A DNA stretch of 64,000 bases from Corticium candelabrum (Eukaryota > Porifera > Homoscleromorpha > Homosclerophorida > Plakinidae), in assembly GCF_963422355.1 (NCBI RefSeq), contig NC_085103.1:1805731-1869730 (forward strand), given 5' to 3'. The stretch's first letter is position 1. Every line of letters starts with the position of its first letter. The notes beneath the pieces were generated by a model, which was not told the origin of the DNA, searched no databases, and saw only the letters and a program-made list of their open reading frames with translations. The position numbers and the translations under genes were made by a program. Below are positions 15,986 through 26,732 of the stretch, one piece after another.

Positions 15986-16860
15986 TTACAGGATACGTGT
16001 TTCAGCTTTCAAAGATTCTTCTTCGTCATCCGTTGCTCGTTCCACCTGATCTGTGGCTTGCGGTTTTGGCTGTGCTTTCTTAATGCGACTGCATTTCTTG
16101 CCTTGCCGTTTTGATCTGCAGACTTGACTATGGTGTCCCACTTTCTTGCATGCAAGACCTTTGACTTCTTTGAACCTGCATTCAGTAGGAAGTGTCCTGA
16201 CCATTCACGGCGATACCAGGTTTTGTGCATTTGTGTTTGCATTCGGTGTTCCGCCGAGCCGCTGCTTCCTCCGCTTCTTCTGTCGTGTCAACAACTTTGG
16301 ACGCCATTATCTACCGTGTACATTTTCCCGCCACTTTTGTAGCGCCGGCTATTTCCTAGGACCGCGCAAAAGACAGCTCATTTCACTGCTACAAACGCCG
16401 CTGCGTGCGCGCATCGTCCATATCACAAACTAAACGATCTCAGAACATCTCGTTCGGTGTCTCTCCATACTCGCAAAACTCGGATAATGCGCGCAAAGTG
16501 GACCCAAACTCTCACCCGTATGCCAGACTTTCAAATTGAATCACAGTCTCTGTACCATCACAAGGCTTGGGGCTGTAGTAGTTGAAAAAAGCTTCCATCA
16601 GATCTGTTAAAGACCTTTCTCTCGGTTTGACTGCAGACGTCAAGTTGCGCAGTAACCTGAACGTGCGTGCGCCGACTAATGAAAAAAGAATGCCCTCATT
16701 CTGGATCTCATCCGTGATGCCCCTGGCTTTGAAATAGCAAAACATTCCTTCCCCGTAATGCGGCCACATGTCGGGCTCCGCATAAAAAGACGTCTAGCCT
16801 GCAGAACGCTGACACTGGCATTGGTATGGCTGTCACCGTTCCACTCGCTGTGGCTTCGCC
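15986..16860 (-). pseudogene. Gypsy gag remnant
   Basis: Minus-strand frames at 16769-16512 show a gag core: YFKARGITDEIQNEGILFS, then GARTFRLLRNLTSAVKPRER and the SPKPCDGTETVIQFES segment. Around 16150 a decayed zinc knuckle is seen (CKKVGHHSQVC). Gag would form the particle and bind RNA. Frameshifts separate the pieces. Confidence 0.75.
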
Positions 16861-16873
16861 ATCCTCGTCGCCA
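16859..16873 (-). promoter_or_regulatory. Primer-binding site, tRNA-Ser type
   Basis: On the minus strand, one base inside the 5' LTR, TGGCGACGAGGATGG (15 nt) is complementary to the 3' end, including CCA, of animal tRNA-Ser(GCU). This is where minus-strand cDNA synthesis would start. The tRNA sequence is recalled knowledge and was not searched. Confidence 0.75.
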
Positions 16874-16874
16874 A

Positions 16875-16989
16875 TGTAGTGTAAACAACTGAACATTTGC
16901 AGTGCTCGCTCCATTAATCTACCGCATCCAGGAACACTACTCTACCCCAGAATAGGTTACTATGCAACCTGTCTCTCTAATCTACTACA
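16875..16989 (-). repeat. 5' LTR of the gypsy element
   Basis: A 115-bp LTR on plus coordinates TGTAGTG to CTACTACA. It is followed by GTAT (16990-16993), matching 10966-10969 on the other side. Confidence 0.8.
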
Positions 16990-16993
16990 GTAT

Positions 16994-18185
16994 AGTATAG
17001 AAATTCTGTGAATAGAGAGGTCTGACGGCAGCAGGATGTGTGATAGGCCAACATTTTCTAAGCTGACAGAGTATCATTAGAGGACCAACACAATCTTCTA
17101 GCTTCTTGTCATACATGCGCCCAAACCTTCAGGGAATGCACTCATTCACGGAGTCAAATTTCAACTCGCTCTGCTGGCTCGTGACCACAAGCACCCCCAG
17201 AGAATTAAGGTATCCGCAAATGGAAATAACCTATATTCAGGAGTAGAATGATCATCATTTTATCATCACATCATAGAAGCGGTGAACACGGCATCCTGGC
17301 AGCTGTTGCAAAAGCTGACTAATAAGGAGCAACTATTCGGATGAGCAGTGGATCGCGTTCAATCAATAAAGTATTCCTTCTTGATATAGCCCCATGTCAA
17401 TCACTAATGGGCACATCGTCGTGGGAGTACGAATGAAAAATGACGTCTTAACTCAATATTCAAAAAGATATAACAGATGTCTGGAATGGGCTCTTTGATC
17501 GGACCCGCTTCTTTAGCAAGCTGAAAGCACAATGGCCTACCCAATACTCCCATGACGACAGGCAGTGCTCGGACACCATTGAAGAACCAAACCCATCCGA
17601 GTGATCGATCAAGTAGAACGCAATATTCTATAATGGCCGTTTTACTTGTAAATGGGTCAAGGGAGGATATCTGCTCAAAAATTCTAATCTGCACGAGACG
17701 CACACAAAAATATTACTAGTCATCGAGAAGGAAGGTAAATATTACAGTTGTATAAAAACACAAACCCCCTACTTCATGACCAGAGGCGATAAGAAAAACT
17801 CAATGTCTTCTACGATCATCTCTGTACGGATGAAGCGAGATCTTCTCGAGTGAAACATCCCAGAGTGTCAAAATATGGATCATCGAGTTATGCGAGTAAG
17901 TGAAGACAACAAAAAGCTAACCTTACAGAATATCTGCAAGTCCTTACGTAACCTATGTAGGGTTTGAAATACTTGTCGACAGATTTTTTTAACATACATG
18001 CCATCGTAGCAAGAGTATTCCAGTGCGACGGAAACCGAAAATCCTAATGGTTACTGAGTGGCCGATGGGGAATAGAAAAGAGGAACTAACTATTAACACT
18101 ACTGCAGCTACTACTGAATTTATGCACCAGTCTCCACGACTGAAGATTACACAGTGCAACAATCTTCTGGACGCGCACAGAACAC
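16994..18185. other. Unassigned sequence before the Polinton relic
   Basis: A 99-codon minus-strand frame at 17404-17703 has no motif I recognise. The stretch may be further decayed Polinton sequence, but I could not support that. Confidence 0.35.
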
Positions 18186-18189
18186 TTAG

Positions 18190-19470
18190 AGTGTGACAGC
18201 GACCACAATCAAATCAATGATATATCAAGGAGTGATAATGAGGAGCAGCTCAAACTGCATGCAATATCAAGCTGCCGTTATAGGAAATAAACATTACAAC
18301 CACGTGGCATTAAGCAATGTCTTCCAATATGACAGTCATTCTAAATGCTACGTGGAAGGCAACATCAAAAGCGTCCAGTTCCTGTTAGCCACTCTCGACA
18401 GAATGATCAATGCAAAGAAGTCACAGTGAGCACAACCTAGACAACGAAAACCATCGTCTATCTCTAAGGAAAGCATATACATATCAAGGAGTATATGGAC
18501 GAATGGATTCGATTCGACAAATCCTCACCACAACCTAAGAATGGCTGCTACAGCATGCTCAACGATGAAGGCATCACTTAAGCAGCTGCAGCTACGGCTA
18601 CGAGCAAAACATTTGGTCGATCTATAGTTACAAGACCATGGGCGACTCTCGTGATCTCTAATTTGGAATGGATGTATTGCTCCTGTCTGATGTATTAGGA
18701 ATTTCAGAGAGTACTACCGATTGATATCGGACTCTCTGCTACCATGGTCCCGGACAATCGCTGTATCAAATGCTGAAACGTTCAAACATTGACATGGAGA
18801 TTGCGGTGGAATACAGTATGCATCTGTTCGGTAAGGACGGCATGCGAGATAGCATCTTTCTAATCTCTCGACGAGATGCCAGAGCTAATAATTGCACATG
18901 AATTGGTATGATTGCATTGCAACAACTCTACTAACTACGCCTTGTACTTAGATGCCAACAATCTAATCGGATAAGCAAAATCGAGTCGCCGTGGCTTTAC
19001 CACGGAAGGTCCAAATCGATCGGTAGGATTTCTCAAACCTGTAGGAGGTCGTGAATCATCCCGTCGACGACGAAAAGGCCACTCCTTGGAAGTCGATCTT
19101 GAATACCCGAAAGACTAACACGACGCACACAACGACTGCTCACTGGCACCCGCATCCACCACAGCAGCTTTCCAAAGAATAGATGTTGCATGAGATGTCG
19201 CACTACCAACGAAACTTACCTCGGGAGGTTCATTTTTATTCGGATCAATCGAATGAAGTGCAACTTAGTGCCTAATCTCCAAAATAGGAAGAAGACTATT
19301 CTCCACTATAGGAACCTACAGTATAGAGTAAAGCCGAAAGCTAGAACTACTGTTAGCTAATATCCAGATACGGCACGACTGGATTACAGTTTCTGTATGG
19401 CCTCATAAATCGACAACACAGGCTACGCATGCGTTTTCGTTTCCTTCATCAGAGCCATTCGCTAATATCG
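18190..19470 (+). pseudogene. Polinton/Maverick-type DNA polymerase B relic
   Basis: Short motifs in changing frames follow the order of a protein-primed family B DNA polymerase. GAAQTACNIKLPL near 18230 is the exonuclease-side region. EYMDEWIRFD lies near 18490, YKTMGDSRDL near 18625 and MDVLLLSDV near 18668. MHLFGKDGMRD near 18820, LEVDLEYPKD near 19090 and LHYRNLQYRVKPKA near 19300 follow. The DNA polymerase would replicate the element from a terminal-protein primer. At least ten stops or frameshifts break it, and the downstream palm motif with the DTDS signature was not found. No integrase or capsid gene was seen nearby. Adintovirus-type origin cannot be separated from Polinton. Confidence 0.8.
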
Positions 19471-19969
19471 TGTATGGTTTGAGACTGCAAGTAAATAGAT
19501 AAATATATATTGGCAATGAATGCATGTTATGGCCTACACAGGCAACTTTCAATCTCGAAAAGGTAAGAAGAAAGAGGGGTGTCTTCCTTGGTAGGTTATT
19601 ATATAGTCATTTGCTGCAAGTGGAATCGTTCAGAGGGTTCGTTAAAACAAGATGATTACCCGAATATAATTAATTCTCTACAGTGCGTTTCACAAGTTCA
19701 ACATTGTGCCATACCAGTAACCACGGAGAGAGAAATTTGCGATAGCACAATTTGATCAGCCTGAAATATGTATTAAAGTGAAAAGCATCAAAAATGTTGA
19801 AGTGCAATGCAGTAGATTCAGTGTTTTGGGACGCCTAAATCAGTGCTGTTACGTTACACATGTTTAATCCTTTTATGTGCGTTATGCAATACATTGCACA
19901 CAAGAGTCTACACAGTCTTGTGTGGAATCTATCGGTAATGAGATTGACAATCATTTGTCATTGGTCGAC
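19471..19969. other. Upstream region of the secreted VWD/EGF/CCP gene
   Basis: About 500 bp lies between the polymerase relic and the predicted start codon at 19970. The core promoter must lie here or further upstream. I saw no convincing TATA box or initiator. Part may be residual Polinton sequence. Confidence 0.3.
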
Positions 19970-20063
19970 ATGTTCACTGCAGCATTTTTAATTATGGTAA
20001 TTTTCTCGGAAACATTAACAGCGAACATAGCAAACTCGAACGCGTGGAGATTGTTTCCTTGCG
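19970..20063 (+). CDS. Exon 1: signal peptide
   Basis: The ATG at 19970 opens MFTAAFLIMVIFSETLTA, a typical hydrophobic secretion signal. The exon then reads to PCG with a phase-1 donor (G|GTAACA at 20063/20064). That phase is exactly what the acceptor at 20683 needs. The 619-bp intron holds a (GA)n run. Assignment as first exon is an inference from the signal peptide and the phase. Confidence 0.7.
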
Positions 20064-20341
20064 GTAACATTAACATGAAAACAAAGAATGATAAGAGACA
20101 AATTGTACCAAGAAAACGGGAGAGTCTATCCTAAATACCGTCAAAAGAGGTACTAGAGTACCATAACTGATAGTACCGTACGTTTTAGAGTTATAGAAAA
20201 GCTTTTGAAGAAATAATTAGTAAATTTATTAAACCAGACTAAAAATGACAAAAATTGAAAATAATTTCAACTTTAAATGGGGATTGTTTCTAAATCTGAA
20301 GAAACCAGAGTATAACCTCTCCTTAGAAAGCTGCCTCTACA

Positions 20342-20378
<37 letters not shown>

Positions 20379-23300
20379 ATCATTACAAGCAGAATAAAAA
20401 GAAAAATGATAAATGACTCTTAATGTTATTGTCCGTCAATTGGTTTACCTATCGCTTTGTTTGAAATTCTAGTGGCTTGAGTAGAAAAAGAATTGCTTTT
20501 GCATAATTTTTTGAAATTTATCCAATCAACAGAGCCGATGTGACATAACAACGACCATGCAAATGGTCTTTGTTTCCTCTTTCTGTTTCGCACTTAAAGC
20601 ATCCAAAATATATTCGTGAATTTAAACTCGCTGCATCAACGAAATAGTTACTACATCTTATTGATATATTGTTGGTATACAGGTGAAACGAATTTTGATC
20701 GCATTTCTGGCAGTGTCCACGCTTGCAAAAACAACACTTTGCTGCAAGCTGCTGCTGCCAATTACTGCAATTTCATCCAGGAGACAGCAGGTCCCTACTC
20801 AGCATGTCATTCCTTCGTCAATCCGACAGAAAGTTTTGATGCCTGCATGTCTGATTTCTGCAACTGTAAGAAAGAGAAACACAGCGATTGTGCCTGCAGT
20901 GCGGCTAAAGATTACGAGAAGCAATGCTTAGCCAAAGGAGTGATTGCATTCAGGTCAATCGTCGATGCCTGCGGCGTATGCGGTGGGGACGGCACCTCTT
21001 GCAGCCAAAAATACTCTACGTGCACCGTTTTCAGCAGCCCGCTAGCCTCGGTCAATGGAAAAAAGCAGAAATTTACAACGTTCGACTGCTTATTGCACAA
21101 ATTTCAAGGTTCTTGCGAATACGTTTTGGCACGTGACTGCACTGATGGCTTGTTTGATATCCACATTGAGAATGACTGTCCTTTTCCAAATGGCATCCGT
21201 ACTACTTGGACAAAAGGCATTGCTATTCGTACACGTCAGCTCGGCGTGGTTAAAGCTCTTCTTTCTTACAAAGAAACCAAAGTCTATATGAACGATAGTC
21301 TTTTAAGTTGGCCATCAACAAATTATGGAGCCGACGGTTCTCGAATTCTCTTGTTCACTGAAGTAATGGAAGACAAAGTTGAGATCGTTTTGGCAAGCAT
21401 AGATGTCAGGATATCAGTGATTGATCAACATCAAATAGTTGTATCTATTCCAAGATCATTTATTAATAAAACTTGCGGCTTGTGTGGTAACTACAATGGC
21501 AACCCAGAGGACGACCTCATGCTGACCAATGGAAAGTCGCTGCCAGTCAGTAACGTAGACGGTTCTACGTCCGCTATGTCTGTCTCTAACTATCTCACGT
21601 TTGGTACCAACTGGACTGCACAGGGCAAGGACAGACTACTCTTAAGCCCGAGCGACACTTGTGGTAAGCTCATCCATGTATCCTATTGCGATCAACTGTT
21701 GGATCGCAGAGAAACAGTCGAAAAATTTTGCGAAGTTATTATTGATCCGAAAGGACCATTTGCTGAAGCTCACAGTTACACCGATCCAGAGACAGCGTAC
21801 AAGCAATGTGTACTGAGCGGCTGCGCGCATGATGGAGATAAAAAATATGCATGTTCAGCAATCTTATCATACCGAGATCAATGTCAAAGATGCAACAAAA
21901 ATTTCCTTAGACCCGTCGTGCCAGATTGCGGTGAGTGTATAGTCAATCTTCATAGTGTATTTGCTCTAAATATGTTTAACGATTTTCCACTGATAATAGA
22001 AATATCATGTAGCAATCTTACTACACCAGCGGATGGTTCCAAAAAAGGCAGCTGGAATTCTTTTAAAGACATAATAACATTTTCTTGCAACAACGGATTT
22101 ACTTTATCTGGATCAACTTTCCGTCAATGTCAGGCAAACGGCAGATGGACCGGTTCTCCTGCAGTCTGTACTGGTAAGATATCGTAACGATGAAGGAATA
22201 TTTTGTATACTTGTAATTTTTACATTGCAGACGTAGATGAGTGTGCGACGGAGACGACTAACTGTGACTCTAATGCTGTTTGCATAAACACGCGCGGATC
22301 CTTCCAGTGTAAATGCAACCCATGCTACAGTGGTGACGGAACGACATGCACACGTACGAAGTCTGAGCTTTACTGTGCACATATAGCGAATTAGAATATA
22401 TTTGCAGGATTGAAGTGCCCTGTTCTGGTGCCTCCAACGGCCGGAAGGCTTACTGCTAGCAGTTCTAATATGTGCGGAAAGAACTCGACGTTTGAATGCG
22501 AGGTAGGCTATCGTTTGGTCGGATCGTCTTCTCTGCAATGCGGCAAGGACTCGCTCTGGTCTGGAACGAAACCGGTCTGCAATGGTACAGTCGAATAATT
22601 GTGGAAATGCAATTAATCACGTCGTCGATTGAATGATTGCTCTCTTAAACTGCATTTAAATTGCAGATATCGATGAATGTGTACAGGCTACGGACAATTG
22701 CGATTCCAACGCTGAGTGCAACAACACGGTCGGATCATTCACTTGCACTTGTCATGCTTGCTACAGCGGAGACGGCATTAATTGCACGAGTAAGCAGAGT
22801 TACGTGTCACGCCATCATGCTATATAGTTTACAAAGGGTTTATACATTCTTAGGAACGTCGTGTGCTGTTTTGGAGCCTCTAGAGAATGGGAGCATTTCT
22901 GGTGAGACGAATTTGTGCGGAGAAAATGTGACGTTTGCTTGTAACGATGGCTATCGCTTGTCGGGATCCTCCTCGAGACAATGCGGCATAAACTCACTGT
23001 GGTCTGGAACCATATCGTTCTGCAGTGGTATTAAACAACACAGTAAACATTATCTGATTAAAAGGTAGCAATGTGAATTTATAATGTAGATATTAATGAG
23101 TGCACCGAAGGCTCTCATGATTGTGCTCAAAGGGGGGGAATTTGCGCTAACACACCAGGCGGATATAATTGCTCGTGTGACCAATGCTATAATGGCGACG
23201 GCAGATCTTGCTCTCTAATTACTTGCGAAAATCTTACAGCGCCGTCTAATGGGGCAATAAGCGGGGATGGGACAGTGTGTGGTTCCAGAGTGGCCTATTC

Positions 23301-26300
23301 GTGTACCTCTGGATATCGGCTAAAGGGAGACAGTTTGAGAGAATGTAAACGGGACGGCTCATGGAGTGGAAAGGAGCCTGAGTGTGCAGGTCGGCAGTGT
23401 ACCAAAGCAAAATTCGTGTCTTTTCATTTTTTGCGTTTTTTTGAATGTAGATGTCAACGAATGCAAGGAGAAGACACATAACTGTGACACCGCCAATGGT
23501 GTCTGCTCTAACACCGGCGGGAGTTATAAATGCTCGTGCAAAAAATGCTACACTCTGAACGGCGTTTCTTGTGAGTTACTTCATTGTTCCAATTTGTCAG
23601 CTCCAATTCATGGAAGATTATCGTCATTGGATACGGGTTGTGGGAGCGTCGTCTCGTTCTCCTGCTTAGATGGTTTTGCCCGTTCAAGTGGCTCACAAAA
23701 GCGAAAGTGTAATCCGAAGGGAAGGTGGTCTGGCAAATCTCTCTTGTGCAAAGGTTGGCTCTATTTAACCTAATTAACTGAATTAATGACTAATATAATA
23801 ATTCGAATCTCTATATCTATATCAAAGCTGCTCCGCACGCCTGTCCGACAGTGTCTGGCAATTTTTTTGGTTGGCTTAGGGTGAGCGTGGGTGTGGGCAG
23901 GTACGCGTTCCGTGTGACAACTAAACACACCAAGGCGACTGATAGAACGCATTGGGCAGGGGTGTCTGCTCAGCTGTGTATGTTTCTGCCTGACTGCCTG
24001 ACTGTCTGTTTGCCTGCCTACTTGCCTGCTTGCCTGCATGACTTCCACTTGCCCCTTTGTCAGTCTCTCTCTCTATCCGTCCGTCCGTCCGTCCGTCCGT
24101 CCGTCCGTCCGTCTGTCTGTCTGTCTTCATGTCTGGCTGTCTGGCTGCATGTATGTACGTATGTACTATGTATGTATGTATGTATGTATGTATGTATGTA
24201 TGTATGTATGTATGTATGTATGTATGTATGAATGTATATTTGTCTGTCTGTTTGTATGTCTGTATGTTTAGCTGGCTGTCCACCTTAGTAGTCCAACGAA
24301 CACCAAGGCAGTAAACAAAACACTAAAGGATATAGCTAACAGCTGCTCAGGATACGACTCAAACTCTACATTTCCACAACTAGAGAGTCTACTGGGTTTT
24401 GTTGCAATTACTTTAGCATTGCAACGCTGAAGAGCAACTGAGCAGCACTGTCTTCAGAAAGCTTTGAAGTCAGTCGTTTCTGCTCATTTCATCCACAAAT
24501 AACTCAGACAACTCCAGAAGAAACTTCTGAGCTCGCCACCCCTAAGGCCGAAAGGCTCAAAGGCTAGTGGAGTGCACTTGATAATATTGCCAAAGGCATC
24601 CATTTTATTGTTCCATATAAAAAATAGTCGGTTTTCCCTTTTTGATGCAGCAAATCCACCAACCTCAGAGGTTTGGGAGATAATCTCTCCATTTCATGGA
24701 TAAGCCAAAGATAGTCTGTCTGTCTGTCTGCCTCTTTGCCTGTATCCATGTCTAATTGTCTGTATCCCTGTCCGTTTGTACCTCAACTAGGCAAAAACGG
24801 CTTTGCCACTCATCAAGACGCCATGCTCTAAAACAGCGTTCAACACCCTATTGCAAATACGTTTCTCGGTTTCCGGATAAAAGGCTTTCTAAATGCTGTT
24901 ACTGTTGGTTTGCGCCATAAATTGTGCATGACAAACCAATGAGTTGAAGATCAACGTCCGATGGGAAATGAAAGAGCCGTCTGCTTCTGGTGGAAGCGTC
25001 CAGCAACGCTCATCTGGGTTTGAGTGATGCCATGTCAGCATTTTGACATCACTTAAGTAAACATTGAGAAAAGGTGCAAACTAGAGTATTTCATATTTTA
25101 TTAAAGATCAGATTAACAATTTCCTGTGTCAAGGCGCAGGGAACGGCAAAGCAGGGTGGGCCAGGTGAAACTTCGCATAGCCAACTTTTGAAAACGTCAC
25201 TTCCGGACACGGATTAGTTCAAGTGATTAAATAAATTAGGACTGTTTGCAATTAAATTAATGTATTTAGGGCTTGTTCATGCACACAAGAGATGGCCCAC
25301 CCTACACCTGGAGTGCTCTGCCAGTCAAAGGGTGCCACCACGCCTACAAATGATGAGCTATAGCCCGACCTAGCTCATATGACACGCTACACTCTGGGGA
25401 TGCATACATGGCCTCTCTAATATTGGTAGGTGTTGACTCTTAGATGCTATACTGTTTCTCATAAAAGTTAAACCCTAGTTACAGGCATCTCCAAAGTTGG
25501 GGGTCCAGCGACAACCTAGGCACAAGTGGCTGTTGGTTTGTAGACGAAATTGTGCGCATATGTAACGCCATAGAACATACTTGATGCATGCTATGTTGGT
25601 ACCAGTACATCTTGGTACCAGTAGACGTATGCATGTGTCTAGAACAGCGGCCCGTTCAAGAAAGGTGAGGCTAGGGGTCCTTGGGTTCCGCTGAATCCAA
25701 CACTGCCTCAAGTTCAACGCTGTTTGAAAAACACGGTTCCGTCACTGCGTTACTACATAATAAGAAGTAATGGAATAGTTCCTGCGTAATACGCATACGT
25801 CATTATAAAATGTTTTCCAGATATTAACGAGTGCTCTAAAGGCCACGATTGTGACAAGGTAAAAGGATCATGCAAGAATACGATCGGCAGTTATCAGTGC
25901 TCTTGCAAACCCGGATTCTTCGGGGATGGTCGGAAATGTAGCGACACTTATACTGTTGAGGGACGCGTAATAGATGCTTCGGATGGCTCGGCTATTAGGA
26001 CAGCGCGCGTTTTTCTGGGAAATCGATTGAAGACAACAAATACCAACGGTTTCTTCTCCTTCCGTAATGTTCCCGGCCTTACTTTCATACTGAACGCATC
26101 AGCAAATGGATATGTTTCTAATACTAAAGAGATCAATGTGACTAGCGATATTGGAAGAGGCATCGCAGATATCATACTCGTTAAAGTACTAAAATCAGGT
26201 CAAAAATTTCAACTAAGTTTTAGTCATATTTATATTCATGACACGTTGGAATGTGATCAGGTACCTGGAAGATTGTGGTCACATGGGGTGAGGAGCCTCG

Positions 26301-26732
26301 TGATCTCGATGCCTACTTGAAACTCCCTGACGGCCGTCAAATCAGTTACTTCGAGAGAGAGTTCCAGTCCGAAAATTCCAGCGTCATCTTGGATATCGAC
26401 GACACTAGTCGATTTGGGCCTGAAACGATTACAAGTAGAAAAAGCGATGCTATATGATGTACATTGTATCATAATATAATACATAATTTTCATTTTTAGT
26501 CAATGAAGGAAGTCAGTCTGGCATATACAGACACTATGTTAATGCCTATACTGCAGATTTTAGTAGAGGACAAGGGACTGCAGAGCTATACAATGGAAAT
26601 TCTAAAGTGGCAACACTGACATCTCCATTGGGTAAAGAGAAATACTGGGTAACGTTTCTAATCGATACAGGAATCAAAAAGTTCACGATTATTAATAAGC
26701 TGACCAACTTTCCCGACACGGAAGAAAAATAA
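19970..26732 (+). CDS. Secreted C8-VWD-C8-CCP-(EGF-CCP)4-EGF protein with YfaP-like C-terminus
   Basis: The twelve-exon model is 19970-20063, 20683-21930, 22000-22173, 22231-22353, 22408-22584, 22667-22789, 22854-23027, 23090-23389, 23451-23753, 25821-26198, 26261-26434 and 26500-26732. The sum is 3501 nt, so 1166 residues and a stop. Every intron is GT-AG and phase 1, the pattern of shuffled extracellular modules. The order is signal peptide, C8 (about 46-128), VWD (about 145-338), C8 (about 358-434), CCP1, EGF1-CCP2, EGF2-CCP3, EGF3-CCP4, EGF4-CCP5, EGF5, carboxypeptidase-regulatory-like fold and YfaP-like domain. There is no membrane segment, so it is probably an extracellular matrix or surface-secretion component. 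Ligands are unknown. VWD and C8 modules commonly drive disulfide assembly in mucin-like proteins. No exact orthologue was recognised. Transcripts would test the model. Confidence 0.85.
20345..20376. repeat. (GA)n microsatellite in intron 1
   Basis: A run of about 16 GA units within the first intron of the secreted-protein gene. Confidence 0.95.
20683..21930 (+). CDS. Exon 2: C8, von Willebrand D and second C8
   Basis: One 1248-nt exon carries three modules. The first C8 runs from CKNNTLLQ to the CGVCGGDGTSC hinge. The VWD domain begins at STCTVF and contains the signature CGLCGNYNGNPEDD. A second C8 starts at SYCDQLLD. A VWD domain normally precedes each C8. Here the first C8 directly follows the signal peptide, so an upstream VWD appears to have been lost. 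The acceptor TATACAG at 20676-20682 was chosen because it restores the phase. The in-frame sequence before it is intronic. Confidence 0.85.
22000..23753 (+). CDS. Exons 3-9: CCP1 and four EGF-CCP pairs
   Basis: CCP1 is 22000-22173, EGF1 is 22231-22353 and CCP2 is 22408-22584. EGF2 is 22667-22789 and CCP3 is 22854-23027. EGF3 with CCP4 is one exon (23090-23389), and EGF4 with CCP5 is one exon (23451-23753). Each EGF opens D-(I/V)-(D/N)-E-C, the calcium-binding type. EGF1 to EGF4 have a seventh cysteine (CNPCYSGDG, CHACYSGDG, CDQCYNGDG, CKKCYTLNG) where a glycine is usual. CCP2 to CCP5 have a fifth cysteine (NMCG, NLCG, TVCG, TGCG). CCP1 and EGF5 have neither. The pair looks like a tandemly duplicated unit. 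Confidence 0.85.
23754..25820 (+). other. 2-kb intron 9 with tandem repeats
   Basis: This is the only long intron of the secreted-protein gene after the first. It holds CTGC/CTGT-rich DNA at 23985-24075, (CCGT)n at 24076-24112, CTGT units to about 24125 and (TATG)n at about 24166-24230. The rest is unassigned. Long Tyr/Val/Cys ORFs over these tracts are artefacts. Confidence 0.8.
25821..26198 (+). CDS. Exon 10: EGF5 and carboxypeptidase-regulatory-like domain
   Basis: It opens with a calcium-binding EGF (DINECSKGHDC, ending CKPGFFGDGRKC) with the standard six cysteines. A roughly 75-residue beta-sandwich follows (YTVEGRVIDASDGSAI, then TTNTNGFFSFRNVPG), matching the carboxypeptidase-regulatory-like / transthyretin-like fold used in cell-surface and bacterial proteins. 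Boundaries are AG|AT and G|GTCAAA. Confidence 0.8.
26261..26732 (+). CDS. Exons 11-12: YfaP-like C-terminal domain
   Basis: Exon 11 (26261-26434) encodes TWGEEPRDLDAYLKLPDG and DIDDTSRFGPETIT. Exon 12 (26500-26732) encodes GIYRHYVNAYTADFSRGQG, an AELYNGNSKVATL strand and KYWVTFLIDTG, ending at TAA 26730-26732. The combination of W-G-x-x-P-R-D-L-D, DDT-x-x-G-P-E-T and Y-x-x-Y-V is typical of bacterial YfaP-family domains, which often follow a carboxypeptidase-regulatory-like domain, as here. The role is unknown. Donor ACAA|GTAGAA is used because it gives the correct phase. Confidence 0.8.

Larger units (their letters stand above)
10970..16989 (-). mobile_element. Ty3/gypsy LTR retrotransposon, degenerate and internally rearranged
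   Basis: The element lies on the minus strand. It is bounded by short LTRs (16875-16989 is the 5' LTR, 10970-11088 the 3' LTR) and by GTAT on both outer sides. The order on the minus strand is LTR, primer-binding site, gag, zinc knuckle, protease linker, RT and RNase H. Then come a 690-bp foreign repeat, a second RT-RNase H copy, integrase, a polypurine tract and the LTR. All reading frames are broken. The gag motif (AKTYALL-like, seen as ARTFRLLRNLT) and the tRNA-Ser primer site suggest the Mag-like lineage. The lineage is an inference. Confidence 0.85.

Noticed and set aside
17404..17703. Polinton capsid or integrase gene
   Set aside because: I looked for motifs on both strands and found none I could defend.
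20683..20931. 82-codon frame opening with a signal-peptide-like MKRILIAFLAVS
   Set aside because: It starts at GTG on a splice-acceptor boundary, in a different frame from the C8/VWD exon. The true signal peptide is better explained by the exon at 19970.
24080..24230. Possible CRISPR-like regular repeat
   Set aside because: Continuous microsatellite without spacers, in a eukaryotic intron.
23851..24314. Several 77-126-codon frames rich in Ser-Val-Arg-Pro or Tyr-Val-Cys-Met
   Set aside because: They translate tetranucleotide tandem repeats (CCGT, CTGT, TATG) inside intron 9.
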